In this document: positions 33,882 through 45,968 of the stretch, piece by piece
Numbering within the stretch: the first letter of the stretch is position 1
Layout of the letters: each line of letters begins with the position of its first letter
Source: Dastarcus helophoroides
Taxonomy: Eukaryota > Arthropoda > Insecta > Coleoptera > Bothrideridae
Assembly (NCBI GenBank): GCA_028583605.1
Contig: CM053333.1
Location: forward strand, 11,120,638 to 11,184,637
Direction: 5' to 3'
DNA: 64,000 bases
Position numbers and translations under genes: made by a program
The notes under the pieces: model-generated
What the model saw: only the letters and a program-made list of their open reading frames with translations
What the model was told of the DNA's origin: nothing
The model's database searches: none

Positions 33882-33971
33882 CTCTTCTTCTTCTTCTTCT
33901 TCTTCTTCTTCTTCTTTTTCTTCTTCTTCTTCGTCTTCTTCGTCTTCTTCTTCTTCGTCTTCTTCTTCTTT
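33882..33971. repeat. (TTC)n microsatellite, LINE tail
   Basis: About 90 bp of TTC/TCG triplets. On the minus strand it is the (GAA)n tail directly after the RTE-like LINE, as expected for RTE 3' ends. Confidence 0.85.
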
Positions 33972-35360
33972 TTTAGCCCGTTCTCCTCCACTCCTGGACA
34001 TAGGCCTCCTCCATGTTTTTCCACCGCTCTCTATCTTTGACCTTCAAGATCCAGTTTTTGCCAGCTCGCCTCTGAATATCATCTCTCCATCTTGTTTGAG
34101 GGCGTCCGACACTTCGTTTAGTTTTGCTGGGTTTCCATTGTATTATCGTCTTTGTCGATTTAATATCATATCTGGCGACGTGTCCTGCCCAGCACCATTT
34201 ATTAGTGATTACACGTTCTATGACATCGACGACTCTCGTTCTCTCCCTGATGGCTTCGCTTCTGACTTGATCTCTCAAATTGATCCCCAACATTGCGCGC
34301 TCTATCGCTCGCTGGCATACCCTAACGACTTGCTCGGCTTTGTGTTATGTCCTGCCCAGCGCCATTTATTAGTGATTACACGTTCTGTGACATCGACGAC
34401 TCTCGTTCTCTCTCTGATGGCTTCGCTTCTGACTTGATCTCTCAAATTGATCCCCAACATTGCGCGCTCTATCGCTCGTTGGCATACCCTAACGATGCGC
34501 CCTGCTTTGTGTTAGGGTTACTGTCTCGAGGCCGTATGTAATGACAAGCAATATGTAAGAGTCGAAGACTTTCCGCTTCAGGTTGATGGGAATGTCTAGG
34601 ATGTGGCAAAGTTTTCCAAATACCGCCCATGTCAAGCCAACTCGCCTGGTGATTTCTACGATCTGATTTTCTTTGTCAAGCGTGATGTTGTGGCCAAGGT
34701 ACAAGTATTCTTCAACTACTTCAAGTGTGTGGTTGTCGAGCGTAACCTGAATGTTATCTGGACTCATTACTTTGGTTTTTTGAAGGTCTATCCTCAGTCC
34801 CACGGTCTCCGAAACTTCTTTCAGCTCTCTTAACATATCTTTAAGTTCATTCGCGTCGGAGTTATCAGCGAAGCGTAGGTAAGTTGCCATGTCAGATTTT
34901 TGAAGACATCTTGTAGTGCGAGCGTAAACAGCTTCGTGGAAATAGTGCCGCCTTGTTTGACTCCTCTTTTGATGGGTATCCTCCCAGTGACTAAGTCTTC
35001 TTCAACTTTGATGTGGAGAGTGGCGTGTTCATAGATGTTTCTGATGAAGTTTGAGTATCTTGAGTCGATCCTTGCAGCGTTCATCGCATGCAAGATTGCC
35101 TAGATTTCTATAGAGTCGAAGGCTTTTTGGTAATTGACGAATGCCAGATGGAGTGGGACATTGTATTCAGTGCATTTCTCGATCAGTGTGCGCACTGTTT
35201 GGATATGATCGATCGTGCTGTTATTCTTTGTGAATCCAGCTTGTTCCACAGGTTGGTAAAAAACTCTAGTTCTAGTAAATCTGTTTTTGGGAGGCGACCA
35301 GTTTTGCCATTGTACACACTTGTTGAAATGTCGCAAAAACAAAAACTTTGGGTTAGTGCT
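33972..35360 (-). pseudogene. RTE-like LINE reverse transcriptase, degenerate
   Basis: Minus strand from about 35345: QPVEQAGFTKNNSTIDHIQ and HLAFVNYQKAFDS (block A, with D of the usual VDY changed to N), then an in-frame stop. Next ILHAMNAARIDSRYSNFI and GVKQGGTISTKLFTLALQDV (block B). After a frameshift LRFADNSD follows, the catalytic FADD box with the second D changed to N (about 34862-34873). Then comes VEEYLYLGHNITLDKENQIV and NLKRKVFDSYIL. The C-terminus has RVITNKWCWAGHVARYD and RSVGRPQTRWRDDI. It is a dead RTE-clade copy, related to 2778-3808, with a 167-bp internal duplication. Confidence 0.88.
34181..34514. repeat. 167-bp tandem duplication inside RTE LINE
   Basis: TGTCCTGCCCAGC starts at 34181 and again at 34348, and the following 150 bases match with a handful of substitutions. 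It duplicates part of the LINE C-terminal coding region. Confidence 0.88.
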
Positions 35361-37481
35361 TAACTGCTTAGTGAGTAGGTTTTTTTTTAGTAGTAATTAA
35401 CTATGTTGGTAACCTTATGAATATTTCGGTGATATAAATCGATATAATTTAGTCCATTTTCAAAATAATTCAGGAACAAGTTATAGGCACTTGAATGGTG
35501 TTTGTTTAAACATGATTCGAATATAATTTACGATACTGGTTTTCTACGTTTTAATATATTTATTATGCAAAATGAATTATGTTTAGTAATAGTTATTGTC
35601 ATATATCTCGCATGAACCATAAAAGAACAGGATGAGATTTTTATATATTCCTAATAATCAATAAAATGGTGTAGCAGAATTTATTGATTGGCAGTTTTAT
35701 AGCTTGAAAATTCCGACTGACTAAAAACTCAAGTCGACATTAAGCTCACTCATTGTTAATACTAATTTTTAGTAGTAACATATGGCTCCTATGCTTCTTA
35801 TCTTAATCACACATAATTTACGATATGTGACAAATTTTAGTTTTATTTATAACGGTAATTTGTAAATTGTTCGATCGGAATATATTTCAGTCTTTGTCAT
35901 CGTTCTATCTCTCTCTTACGTATAATAGAATGAGCCGGGAACAAGTGACTTTTTAAATTATTTCAATTGGTAATCACTTTAACAACAGAGCTGATATTAC
36001 GAAATAAAACGACATTATTACATAAAAACAACGGCAATATGGCTCTTTAAATGTTCTATTTGAGGGATTGAAACGACACCTTGGAACTATGATATTATGA
36101 TACATGAAATTGACCCACTGTTAGCAACTTAGTTTCTATTTATTTGACATTATTATTTCAAATTAGCAATGTGCTCTTAAAATCTTGTTTTTAATGATAT
36201 TGTAGTCTTTCCAAGCTAATAAGTCCAAGCCAGCAGTTACCAATTACGACAGAATATAAGAATGCAAAATAAAAATAATGACATGTCATGTGTAATTCTT
36301 GCTGAACATGCTAATAGTGTATTTAAATTACCTAGAAAATTTGTTGATTATGTACACTCCATTAATAGAAAAAAATACTACGCTCAATTTGTATTAAAAG
36401 ATGAATAGATCAGTCGTTAATAAGACAATGCTTTTTTCAGTTACCAAGATTAATTTTACATTACTATTAGCCAAATCTAGCATATTAATAATTCCAGTTT
36501 TTTTATTTAGAGTCATTTTATGATATTGAGCTGCTAGAGGTATAAATTTCAGTCTTATTAATAATAATCACGAAGCATTAACGAATTCTTCGTAGTTTTT
36601 TCATCGGTTTCATTTTTAGCCATAACAAGAAGTGATTTATTAGATAAAATCTTCAGGAGATCCAATACTATAATTGTCATATTGCAACCATACAGCGGAA
36701 TCTAGTCGTTAATTGATCCGGTGTAAACAAGAATTCTTAGACAAACCGTAAACTGTAATTTATTATGTTAAAACTGTAAATTACATCGACAAATTGTTGA
36801 TTTCAGCGTAAACTAAACCAAACCTTAACTGTACTGAATTTAGTCATTGAGCTAATTGTACACCTAAAATATTACTGATGAGTTTAGTATGTTATTTCCA
36901 GTTGGAATGCTTTTACAACTGCACTAATTGATGGAACAAATTATAGTTCTTTTAACAGCGAAAGGTCATCCGGCACTTCCTATTCCATACAATACCATTC
37001 AGTTTAATATCTTGCTTTAAATTATGAATACCGTTTTAGAATCATTAATTTAAATTACCTCTGACAATTACTGAAAACAAATATATTGATTTAGAGGCTG
37101 TATAATTGGTTTTTACTCGCCTACCCACCTTCACTCGCTCTGACAATCTAACCTGGAAACGAAAGAATTATCAAGAACAATAACTCCATGCCATTCTTTT
37201 ATGACTTGAGTATTTAATTTCATTATAATAATAAAGGCCCACCAGGTGGCCAGATTTGAGTTCGTGGCCACAACCCATTCAAAAGACAACCCAAAAATAG
37301 TTCTCCAAATCTTTAATTTTGTGCATACTTTTGCGTTCTATTGTTTTTGACGCCAAGTTGAAAAATTGGTATCTTAAGTTGTATAAAGCGGTGTGCCCAC
37401 TAAAATTACGTTTAAACACCGAACCAGAATATTTTTCAGGGCTTGTCTTATTTACCTCTTGAATAATTTGGTAAGTTGGGC
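35361..37481. other. No recognised gene
   Basis: About 2.1 kb of AT-rich sequence of more ordinary composition than the short-word blocks. No frame or repeat I can assign. Confidence 0.45.
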
Positions 37482-37795
37482 GTTCTCAAATGCTCGCAGG
37501 AACTAATAGGATTGATCCCCCCAAAGGCAAGATTTTTGAGGCATACAAGACAGTCGGAGACAGCAAATTCCTGTGCGGTACAGCTTGACACAGTGAGGAC
37601 TTATGTCTACGGAGACTCTTTTTTGTATAGAACTTTCAAGCTGTGGAACTCGTTATCAAGAGGAATTTTTTCAAAAATTACAACCTATCTTTTATTAAGA
37701 AGGCGGTTCATCGCCATCTATCCTTGTTTCCACATTCTACTCGCAGTGCTTTAAAGGCATAATGGCCTTTGCGAGTGGATTAAACTTAAAAAAAA
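37482..37795 (+). pseudogene. Jockey/CR1-like LINE 3' end, copy C
   Basis: The plus strand reads CSQELIGLIPPKARFLRHT, SCAVQLDTVRTYVYGDSFLY and FKLWNSL, then the frame shifts through RRRFIA. It ends AATGGCCTTTGCGAGTGGA and TTAAACTT followed by a run of A. It is the only copy of this family on the plus strand and is truncated to about 310 bp, typical of target-primed insertion. Confidence 0.85.
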
Positions 37796-38678
37796 ACAAC
37801 GCGTTTTCTAAAGGGACTTCTTTATTGAAATTTTGTTTAAAGTATAAGCTGCCAGTTTCGAGAAAAAAAGGTCAACATTTTGGGTTTTAAATGCAATTTT
37901 CGAGAAGAAAGACGAATTTTCCAGAATAAAGTTAAATTTTTTAGAATAAACTCAAAGTTTAAACATCAAATTTAAAACGAAAACGAAAAACAAATGGCAA
38001 GTTTAAATAAATGAATTGTAAAAAGAAAGTAATAATTTTGAATACTACAATTTGGAATATTTAGCTTTATTATTCAAAATTTTGACCTATTTCTCCAAAT
38101 TTGGAATTTATTCTCGAAACTTCCGTTTTCGTCAAATTTTAATTTCTAATTTTTAAAATTCATTAATAGTCATCGAATTTTTCAGATAAAATTGAAGTTT
38201 GGGGAATAAAATTGAAGTTTGGGGAATAAAATTCTTTCGAAAAAAACTTGAATTACAGAGATGAAAATCTAAATTTCGATATTAAAATCAAAATTTTGAT
38301 ATTTAAAAACAGTTTTTTATTTTATTCCTAATATCTTGAATATCCAGTCAGAATTTTATCTTATTTTGTCAATAGTGGCTTTTTCTACAATTCGGTATAA
38401 TAGTTTCTTTCTTTCTTTTGACTTTTTAAATTCTGTATTGAAAATTTTAGAAACGTGGTCGAATTTTTGAAATTTTGTTGTGAAGTTTTAAGAATCTAGT
38501 AAATTTTTCGAAACAAACTCAAATGATTGAGTTGAAAATGTAATTTCATTATTAAAGTCAAATTTTTGACATTTTTAAAATAAATTTTTATTTTATTGGT
38601 TACATTTCAAATATCCAGACAAAATGTTGTCTTATTTTTCCATTAACGGAGCTTTTTCAATTCGGGCCAAAAATATAT
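37796..38678. repeat. Degenerate A/T-rich short-word block with a 21-bp tandem pair
   Basis: Same composition class as 30741-33300. AATAAAATTGAAGTTTGGGG is repeated in tandem at about 38182-38226. Confidence 0.5.
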
Positions 38679-39040
38679 TGTTGCGCGTTATCGGTTCGAA
38701 ATGATTATTAACACGTGAATTGTAAAACACTTTACTTCCAAACTAAACTCGGAACTTACAACTGCAATTAACTAACACTGTTTATTGGCTTCTAACTACT
38801 AACTCACTAACTAAATACACTGACTTACTTACTGATTCATTGAGGGAAAGCCAACCGGGCCCCCTTTATAGAGATCTCTGGTTCGGGTTCTAGAAGTTTT
38901 CAGCAGATAAGGCTTATCATTTGCCGAAATTTCTGGAACGCTTATCTGCCGTTGGCTTCATTATCGCGGCCGCTTTTCGTTATCAGATCTTTCTAGAAAA
39001 TTTCCTTAGATTCTAAATTCCATAATTACATTTCGTTACA
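38679..39040 (-). mobile_element. Solo LTR, copy 2 (HSE-bearing family)
   Basis: 362 bp from TGTTGCGCG to TTCGTTACA, flanked by the perfect 4-bp duplication ATAT (38675-38678 and 39041-39044). Compared with copy 1 it is inverted. Read on the minus strand it carries the same GCGGCCGCGATAA block, paired CAGATAAG/CTTATCTG-type words, a TATAAA box near 38867, and a perfect heat-shock element at 38926-38938. Confidence 0.88.
38926..38938. promoter_or_regulatory. Heat-shock-element-like site in solo LTR copy 2
   Basis: GAAATTTCTGGAA, three contiguous inverted pentamers, at the same place in the LTR as 2299-2311. A second site TTCTAGAAGTTTTC lies near the TATA box at about 38888-38901. Confidence 0.55.
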
Positions 39041-39668
39041 ATATCTTTCTCTTTCTTTCTTTTTACTTTAATTGGAAATTTTCAGAAATTAATATTTCGC
39101 ATAAAACCCAAAATTCACATAAACTGACTTTGCTCTGAAATATTCGGATTTTTTCTTCTAATCCCAACTTACTTATCAAAATTTCGACTTTTAACGTCAA
39201 AATTTTATAAGCTTTTAACTCGAAATTTAGACAAAAAAGTTGAATTTTTAAGATTCATGTTAAAATTTTGGGATCAAGTCAAAATTTCGCAAAAAAGTTT
39301 GAATATTCTAATTTAAAATCCAAACAAAGTTTAAAGTCGATGTTTCGAGTTTTGAAATATTTTCTAATCCTTTTCAATTTTATTTATTTAGTTGTCCTAT
39401 TTTTTTTTCTCAATAATTCGAATTTTTTTCATTTGTAATTATAGCGTTTTTCTTTTGAACAACTTGGCGTGACATAATAGTTTTTTAATTTTTCAATCAT
39501 ATTTTCAGGATCGATTTTAAAACAGTATTCAAATTTAGATATTCTCTGTATCTTCTTTGCCAAGGTGTGCTATTTGAATTCATTTTTTATTGGCTTTTTC
39601 TTCGCCAGTTGCTTCTTCCACAAATCCAGATTTTCAGGTAGGCTGCTTTGGGCAATGTATAAGAGATT
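39041..39668. repeat. Degenerate A/T-rich short-word block
   Basis: Continuation of the block at 37796 across the LTR insertion. Confidence 0.45.
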
Positions 39669-39775
39669 GAAATACAAATCTTGTCCCCTGAATCAAAGAA
39701 AGATTTTAAAACACAACAAAGGTGGCTCTAATGCGTTTCGACAGTCAAGCTATCATCTTCAGACAGATATTAACA
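39669..39775 (-). ncRNA. PLE family C 3' tail with hammerhead-like motif
   Basis: On the minus strand CTGAAGA (39762-39756) and one extra T precede stem II GATAG/CTGTC (39754-39750 with 39744-39740) and its loop CTTGA, then GAAA (39739-39736). Stem III is again minimal (C..G) with TT in the cleavage position. Stem I pairs imperfectly here but is CTCT/AGAG in the copy at 53768. It lies about 75 bp downstream of the GIY-YIG pseudogene end, tying this repeat family to a PLE. Confidence 0.65.
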
Positions 39776-39850
39776 CCTAACAACCTTAGCTATTTTTAAC
39801 AAAGATAAATGGTCTAAAAGCCTAGCGCAACCATAAGATTGTCTCCAGCC

Positions 39851-40128
39851 TTATGGATATTCTCTGTAATTTATGATGACTAAGCTGTCACATGCATTTA
39901 ATATAGAATTCTTATTTACTACTTTTAACGGTTGAATATTATTATCTATTCTATGGTCTAATTCAAAAGCATGTCGAGCCACATTTGACTTTTTCCCTAC
40001 CTCAAATGAGCCAAATGGTCCTTCAGTTGGATTTTAAGAGATCGTCTAGTCTGCCCAACGTACTTTTGAGGACAATCCTTACAGGAAATTTGGTAAATAC
40101 CGAATTTGTCCATTATAAGAGATTGTTA
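39851..40128 (-). pseudogene. Penelope-like element, GIY-YIG endonuclease C-terminus (family C)
   Basis: Minus strand from about 40107: KFGIYQISCKDCPQKYVGQT, which is GIY-(10 residues)-YVG with CxxC, then RRSLKIQLKDHLAHL. A frameshift near 40000 moves to the frame of KSNVARHAFELDHR and NACDSLVI, ending at TAA 39853-39851. The order of motifs is the same as at 1608-1967 but the sequence is clearly a different family. The RT portion is absent. Confidence 0.85.
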
Positions 40129-40204
40129 ACAGAAGCTAACTGAAAATCTGGAGTTGGGGTAAAGAAAAAACCAGTAAAAAATGAATGCAAAATTTAAATT
40201 GTTG

Positions 40205-40375
40205 AAAAAAAAAGGAAACTAACTCCTTTGGTGGAACGGACTGGTCCTTGGTTATCTTAAAAAAATTAAATACAAATCTTGTCCTCTGAACCCAAGAAAG
40301 ATTAAAAAACACAACAAAGGTTGCCCTAATGCGTTTCGACAGCCAAAGTATCATTTTCAGAGAGATAGTGTGTCA
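40205..40375 (-). mobile_element. PLE family C 3' tail, second local copy
   Basis: It repeats 39669-39775 (ATACAAATCTTGTCC, AAGAAAGATTAAAAAACAC, ATGCGTTTCGACAG). On the minus strand it extends further downstream, through ACCAAGGACCAGTCCGTT to about 40205. The core is weaker here (CTGAAAA). With the copy upstream it brackets the endonuclease fragment as direct repeats, which suits the PLE pseudo-LTR arrangement. Confidence 0.7.
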
Positions 40376-41220
40376 AAATTTTTAAACAATGTTAAATGTG
40401 ACATGCGACCAACGTGATGTGTAAAAAAAATCCCCAAACGTCGCTTCTGAGAGGTGGTATGTCAAGATTTTTTTAAGTATTACATCTTTTTATTACAAAA
40501 CTTTTAAACTCTGGAATTACCGAGGAGATGTGCATTATTAGTGTCACATCGTATATAAAACTTTTTGCAAAATGTTGTCATAGTTTGTTTTTTCAAAATA
40601 CGATCTTGAAAATGATAAGGAAAAACTAACTTAAAGTTAGAGCTTTTGCTATAAATCTCGAGTTGTTCCCAAAATTATGAATTTAATCTCAAAAAATATT
40701 TTTTTGAATGATATGTAACTACGAAAGCGTCGAACTGCCTTGAATTGATGAAATAATGTTATTTAGAACCTCAAAATTCCCATTTTAAATTTCGAGTTTT
40801 AACTCGAAGCCTTTCTGGAAATTTCATTTAAAGTTTAAACTTGAAATTTCGGGAAAGGAGCTAAAGTTTTGAAAATAAAGGACTTTGTTGTTTCTAAAAT
40901 ACCCTTAACTTTAATTTAAGTCGAAAATTTGGGAACAAGAGTAATGCAAGTTTAAGAATTTTTATAAGCAAGTCAAAATTCCCAAAACATTAAAAATTGC
41001 AAAATACTTCGATTTAAATCTTAAAGAGATGATTTTTTCTAAGTTTTGACTTGTTTTTTAAGACTTCCGACTTTCATTTTTGAATCTTAACTTTTTCCCG
41101 GAAATTCAAAGTTTTAATTCAAGTTGCGAATTCTAAAATCAGAAATTTGGAGTTGAAGAAATGGTTTTATCCTTTTATCAGCTCAAATGTCCACCAGGGT
41201 GGAAAAAAGTTTGTAATTCT
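40376..41220. repeat. Degenerate A/T-rich short-word block
   Basis: 40600-41160 is of the same class as elsewhere. No open frame. Confidence 0.45.
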
Positions 41221-41350
41221 CTTACCAGTTTTTGTCAAATTTCAGACCAGTGGTTTTACCAGGGATTTACCACTTTCCCGGTGGTAAAGTGGCAAATCCC
41301 TTTCTTAGATTTTGAAAGAAATGTTAGGTGGTAAACTGGTAAAATTTTAA
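41221..41350. repeat. Imperfect palindrome, possible small MITE
   Basis: The centre is GGGATTTACCACTTT and AAAGTGGCAAATCCC around a short CCCGGTGGT loop (about 41262-41301), one mismatch in the stem. Outer arms with TTACCAGTTTT and AAACTGGTAAAA extend the inverted symmetry. No target duplication was found. Confidence 0.6.
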
Positions 41351-43739
41351 CCTTTTTAGGTTTTTGAAGTTTCGATGATTTCTAAAGAGGTTAACTAAAT
41401 TTATCCTTATTGTTTGTTTTGAAATCTGGTGGTGTTTAGTTCAGTCTGCATTAGATAAAATAAAAGTTTCTTTTAAAGACCAATGAGCTTTGAAAATCCT
41501 TACTAATATATACACTGTTTCACAGTCAAAGTCAGACACTGTTAATTATGTGCAATAAAAGCGTTCTAATAGTGTAGGGTAGTGTAGTCCTCTTGGTAGA
41601 TATCTTTAAGATCTATCAAAATGTTCCGGCGTTAAAGTGCATTGTGTATAAGTGCTTCGAAGCGGAAAAATGTTTCCTCTAATTTACTACATTAGCAAAA
41701 CTGTTTTAAGATTCTGCGATCAGCTGTTACATCTAAATCAAGCTGAGGTCGTACTTACTAGTTTAGCTGAGATTCACTTAGATGCATATCGCTGGTGTAT
41801 TGCAAACTGTGGCTCTCTAATAGCCTTCGATCTCGGAATATTTAAGCCCTACAAGGATCGTTCTATAATGAATACACGAAATTGTTTCCTTCACAATGCA
41901 AAACAACTAATTAGTTTAGGTAACTTGACTACATCTTAACTGTAACGCCTTAACTTCAGGGAAATCAGAAGCCACCTAAAACCAGAGCTCTCTGAATTTC
42001 ATGGTTATAAACTTGAGAGTTTTTAACAGAAAATTAAATTTTCTACAACTTTAATTATAAGTCATTTTTATGTACGATTAATTGTATGATAGGGGCTTCT
42101 GCATTCATTGTTATGATCCCAATAATCGTTCAAAAAACAGGTCTGATGACAGGAACTGAATTATTTTCTCATCAATTTGGTTAACCCAGCCCTAATTGGC
42201 AAATTTAATTAACTGAAATAATAATAATAATTACGCGTATAAACAATATGGGATTCAATTTTTCTGTAGTTTATTTTTTATTTTAAACGCTATACATAAA
42301 AAGCTATCCAGAACGCCAATATTGGACACTAATGAGTAACGAGCAATAGGGTATTATGCTGTGTCGTAGGTTTTTTAGACTAAAAACACAAGTAGGATAA
42401 TTTAGTGCCTACTAAATAGAAAACCAGAGTTCATATCGAGGTATAATAAGAGCGTTCTTTTGTAAGATTATCGTTGTCAAATTTCCAATACCTTGATCCG
42501 TATGAGGGTCTAATTGTAGCTCAAGGGGAATTCTTTCGGGGGTTTTCTATAGCAACCATTTCACGGTACACTCGAATCATCACCCCTCTATAAGCGGATG
42601 TCACATGTTTATTATTGTAAGCCACGTGATTTTGTTCCCCAATTTCTGGCTTTTTAATATAACCATATGGCCTGAGTTACCCACGTACGATTAGTGTTTT
42701 TTTATTTTGCTCCCCAGAACACGATCTTTCAATCAGGAATCAAAGTGCGTACAACAATGTTACATTTCCTATCCAAATTGCGTGAAACAGGTTTAAAATT
42801 TCATTTTCTGACTGATGGTTACAAGGATTTGTGTAGGAAATGGCATGTTTGCTGGCGTGTCTTCTACAGAAACCAACAACGATATTATTATGTCGTCTAA
42901 CGCCCCGAGAACCTCAGTTTACCACCTAAGCGATAAATTTCCCCATTTATTTAAGACTGTCGCTTTAAGATTTATAATTATTAAAAAATGTTCCGTTACT
43001 TCGTTGGGTTTTCGACTAATACCGAAGACGACGGCTGGTTAAAACATTTTTCTTTGGATAAACTACATTTTTAGTGAAAGTGGATTAACAGCGCGGTCGG
43101 TAGATAAGATCTGAGTGCTAATTTGTATGGACTGAATCCGTCCATGTGTAAAAATCAATTTTGCTGTTCCCAACATTTTCTCCTAATTCTCCGCATACTT
43201 ACATGATTAATGTAAAATATTTCCGCTTTCAAATTTTTGCTTCTAACGCATCTTCACGCTAAGGTAAACTTTGGGGATCGGGGGGCACCCGTTTAAAATA
43301 CCACCACAATTTTTAACGCCGTTTCATCTATTTTTAAGTAATCTAATCACCAAATAATTTAATCTTAGCTACATACTGCATGCACTGAATAAGAAAGGTA
43401 AAGGATGTTAGAGACTTTTTTTGCTTACGCTTATCTGATCTTCCCTATTTCTTTGTAAGATAGTTTTCTTGTATTGTATAATTACTGGCGTCCGCTGCTG
43501 CGTAGGTTTGGGAAGATTTTTGAAGATACGCATTATCTATGATAAGAGGTTTTGAAAACTTTGAATATATAAATAGTGGGATCGCGATACATTGTTTTCA
43601 ATATTAACTTGAATACTCTTTTTTTACCTATTTAATAATTAAAATTTGTCTAAGTATTTAATTATTTCTTTTAAAGATTCGTTGCACAAGAATTTCGATT
43701 GCAAAACGTAATTTTATACTTTTTTCATATTTACTTAGA
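41351..43739. other. No recognised gene
   Basis: Two frames, 41652-41939 (95 codons, plus) and 42694-42900 (68 codons, plus), are open but match no family I know. The composition is ordinary for the window. Confidence 0.35.
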
Positions 43740-44050
43740 GACCGCTTTGCGCACAATTAGGGGTTGAATTTTTAAAATGGGCCAAGTACGTACCTAGTTA
43801 ATTCATTCATATCATATTTTTAAGCACAGTTTTTAGTTCTACAATACTTATTATTTTAGTCCATACTAATTTTTATATCGCTCCTCTAGGAGTTGGATTA
43901 TTGAAATCGGTCAAGCAATTATTTAGTTATATGTATTCATGTTTTCTGCAAAAATGTGATACCCATTTTCGCCCTCTTAGCGTCTAAATACTAGTTTGAT
44001 AAAATTTGCCAAATACGTGATTAATTTTTTCCTTCATAGATTATTTGCAC
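43735..44050. repeat. Three diverged repeats of about 120 bp
   Basis: Three segments starting near 43740, 43875 and 43968 share the order: a CGC-cytosine-rich start, TTAGGGGTTGAAT-like words, AAAATGGGCCAAGTACGT-like words, and AGTTAATTCATTCAT-like ends. Identity is low but the word order is conserved. Confidence 0.45.
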
Positions 44051-45582
44051 AGAGTTTTGAGCTATAAAAACTAATTTACACATTAATTTTAATACAATTA
44101 TTACCTACTTTTAGTCAGTCAAAACTTTTTTCTTTATTACATTGGTATAGAGTAAACAAATATAGATAAACACGAAGGCTTCCAAGCCAAGTTCAGAGAC
44201 TGTAAGTTTGCCGAGCTCGGACCAGGTCAGAGATGATTTGGCTTATCGTATCATATCATATCGTATCATATCAAGAGCCATAACAAAAAATCAAAACAGG
44301 AAATCCAGGTAATACAATATGTCATCCTTGCCTCTTCCATTCTCCCACTGAACCAAAAATAATAAAAAATCAACACAGAAGAGCACTACGACGAAGGATG
44401 AAAAGTACGATAACTTGGACCTTATCAGCAAATATTTCGCCAAACACCGCTCCCAAAGAACAAAAAAGTGTGGAGCAGGAATAATACCAGAGGAGATCTT
44501 CGTATTTGGTGTTATGGATGTGAAAAAACCCATTAATATTATTTTTCCCAACGCGTCAAAGTCCAACTTCCTAGTTATCTGGGCGATAAAACGGGTGGGT
44601 GCGGTATGAATTTCGAAGTAATTCGGATGAATTATTGCATTTAAAGTATGATACAGTCTGTGCAGTTTAGTGGGTCGTATTTCAGATCGTCATTACATAA
44701 TGGGTCATTTAAAATATTATCGCGAACCGTGTTTAGCTAACACTTTAATTTTATGGCATATTAAATAATGATGATTATAAACGCAGCCAGTAAAATAAAT
44801 CAATATTTATTTCTCAACGTTAAGTGCAACATTGCGTGTCTCAACCTCTCCGAAAATTATTTCACTCATTTATTGAAATAAATTAACAGAAAACCTCAGA
44901 ATTGATCATGTCGGATGATAATATTGCTTTTCAGTTACTTAATCATATCGGAAGCACCGGAATAGTTCACAGTTAACACAGATAATTTTATAGCCAGACG
45001 CCAACAACTTTATTACCGATTAATACGTCACCTTTGGAAGCAAGCCCACTTCCAAAATATTTCTTCTTGAAAAAAATGATTTGGAAAATTAATAAAGCTT
45101 TGGTTAATACCGCACGAAAGTATTCACTAATAACTTTTTTTCTTATATAACTTCCGCCAAATTATGGTTAAAATGTGGCAAACAATTTAAAAAAATGTAA
45201 TTGTAAAGTAGTGCAATTTGTGTAAATTGTATTTTGTTTTCGAGACTAATCAGTTGTCGTGGAGTGTATGTACTTATTATTTCACTAATTTTAATTTTAA
45301 TCATCGTTGGAGGAACGATTACACATTACAGAAAACTCAAATTATTTTATTGCTACGAGAACTGTTCATATTTGAAGGCTATGTTTGATATGTCGTTAAA
45401 AAAACTTTTTTCTGGATTACACAATTTTTTAGGATTACAGAATAATTAAAAATTTCTTCAAATGTATTAAACTTAAAAAATCGAAATATCGAAAAATTCC
45501 AATGATATAAAAAATCAAATTGTAAAGTGCAGAGAAAAACGTCGAAATTTAAACTCAAAACGTTGAATCCAAAAAATATGGT
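44051..45582. other. No recognised gene; short (TATCA)n run
   Basis: A CGTATCATATCATAT pentamer run lies at about 44245-44273. Frames near 44290-44609 are short and unassigned. Confidence 0.4.
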
Positions 45583-45880
45583 GTTGCTGAATAATCTGCG
45601 GCACGTCCAGAACGCTGTCGTGGCTCGCTTTATTATTCGAGTCAAATGAAAATTCCAGGTGAGCTTTTGGTCTAGGATTATTCCTAAGTATTTAGTATCA
45701 CTTAAGAAGTCGTTCATAGTGGAAGCTGTTAGATTTAGCTTCCTTCTCTTCGTGAAAGAAATTATTATTGTTTTATTTGGGTTTACACTTAATCCTTATT
45801 TTGAACACCAGTTGTGAGTGGTGTTTAGGGCTTTTTGTATTAAATCTGACAGGATTTTATCGTTTTTGACCCTGATAATG
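45583..45880 (-). pseudogene. Jockey-like LINE reverse transcriptase thumb fragment
   Basis: On the minus strand: LIQKALNTTHNWC, a stop, then GLSVNPNKTIIISF and TKRRKLNL, then DTKYLGIILDQKLTWNFHL and ATTAFWTCRRLF. This is the conserved region after the catalytic box of Jockey/I-type LINEs (KYLGV.LD.KL.W). Sequence identity ends at about 45583. Confidence 0.75.
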
Positions 45881-45968
45881 ACAGTAACCTTTAATCTTTA
45901 GTTACATCCTACTTCTTGTTGTAATCGAAATTTTTCGTTTAACAAAATCTTAAGCAAGATGAAAACTT

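Noticed and set aside
33793..34437. A 214-codon serine-rich protein on the plus strand
   Set aside because: It is the (TTC)n tail plus the antisense of the RTE LINE C-terminus, so the frame is a by-product.
39601..39640. A second recursive splice site (TTTTCAG/GTAGGC)
   Set aside because: The pyrimidine tract is broken and the donor GTAGGC is weak; it lies in the A/T-rich block.
44415..44609. Merlin/ISXO2-like transposase fragment
   Set aside because: A faint resemblance around the VFGVMD segment, but no catalytic motif or inverted ends could be supported.
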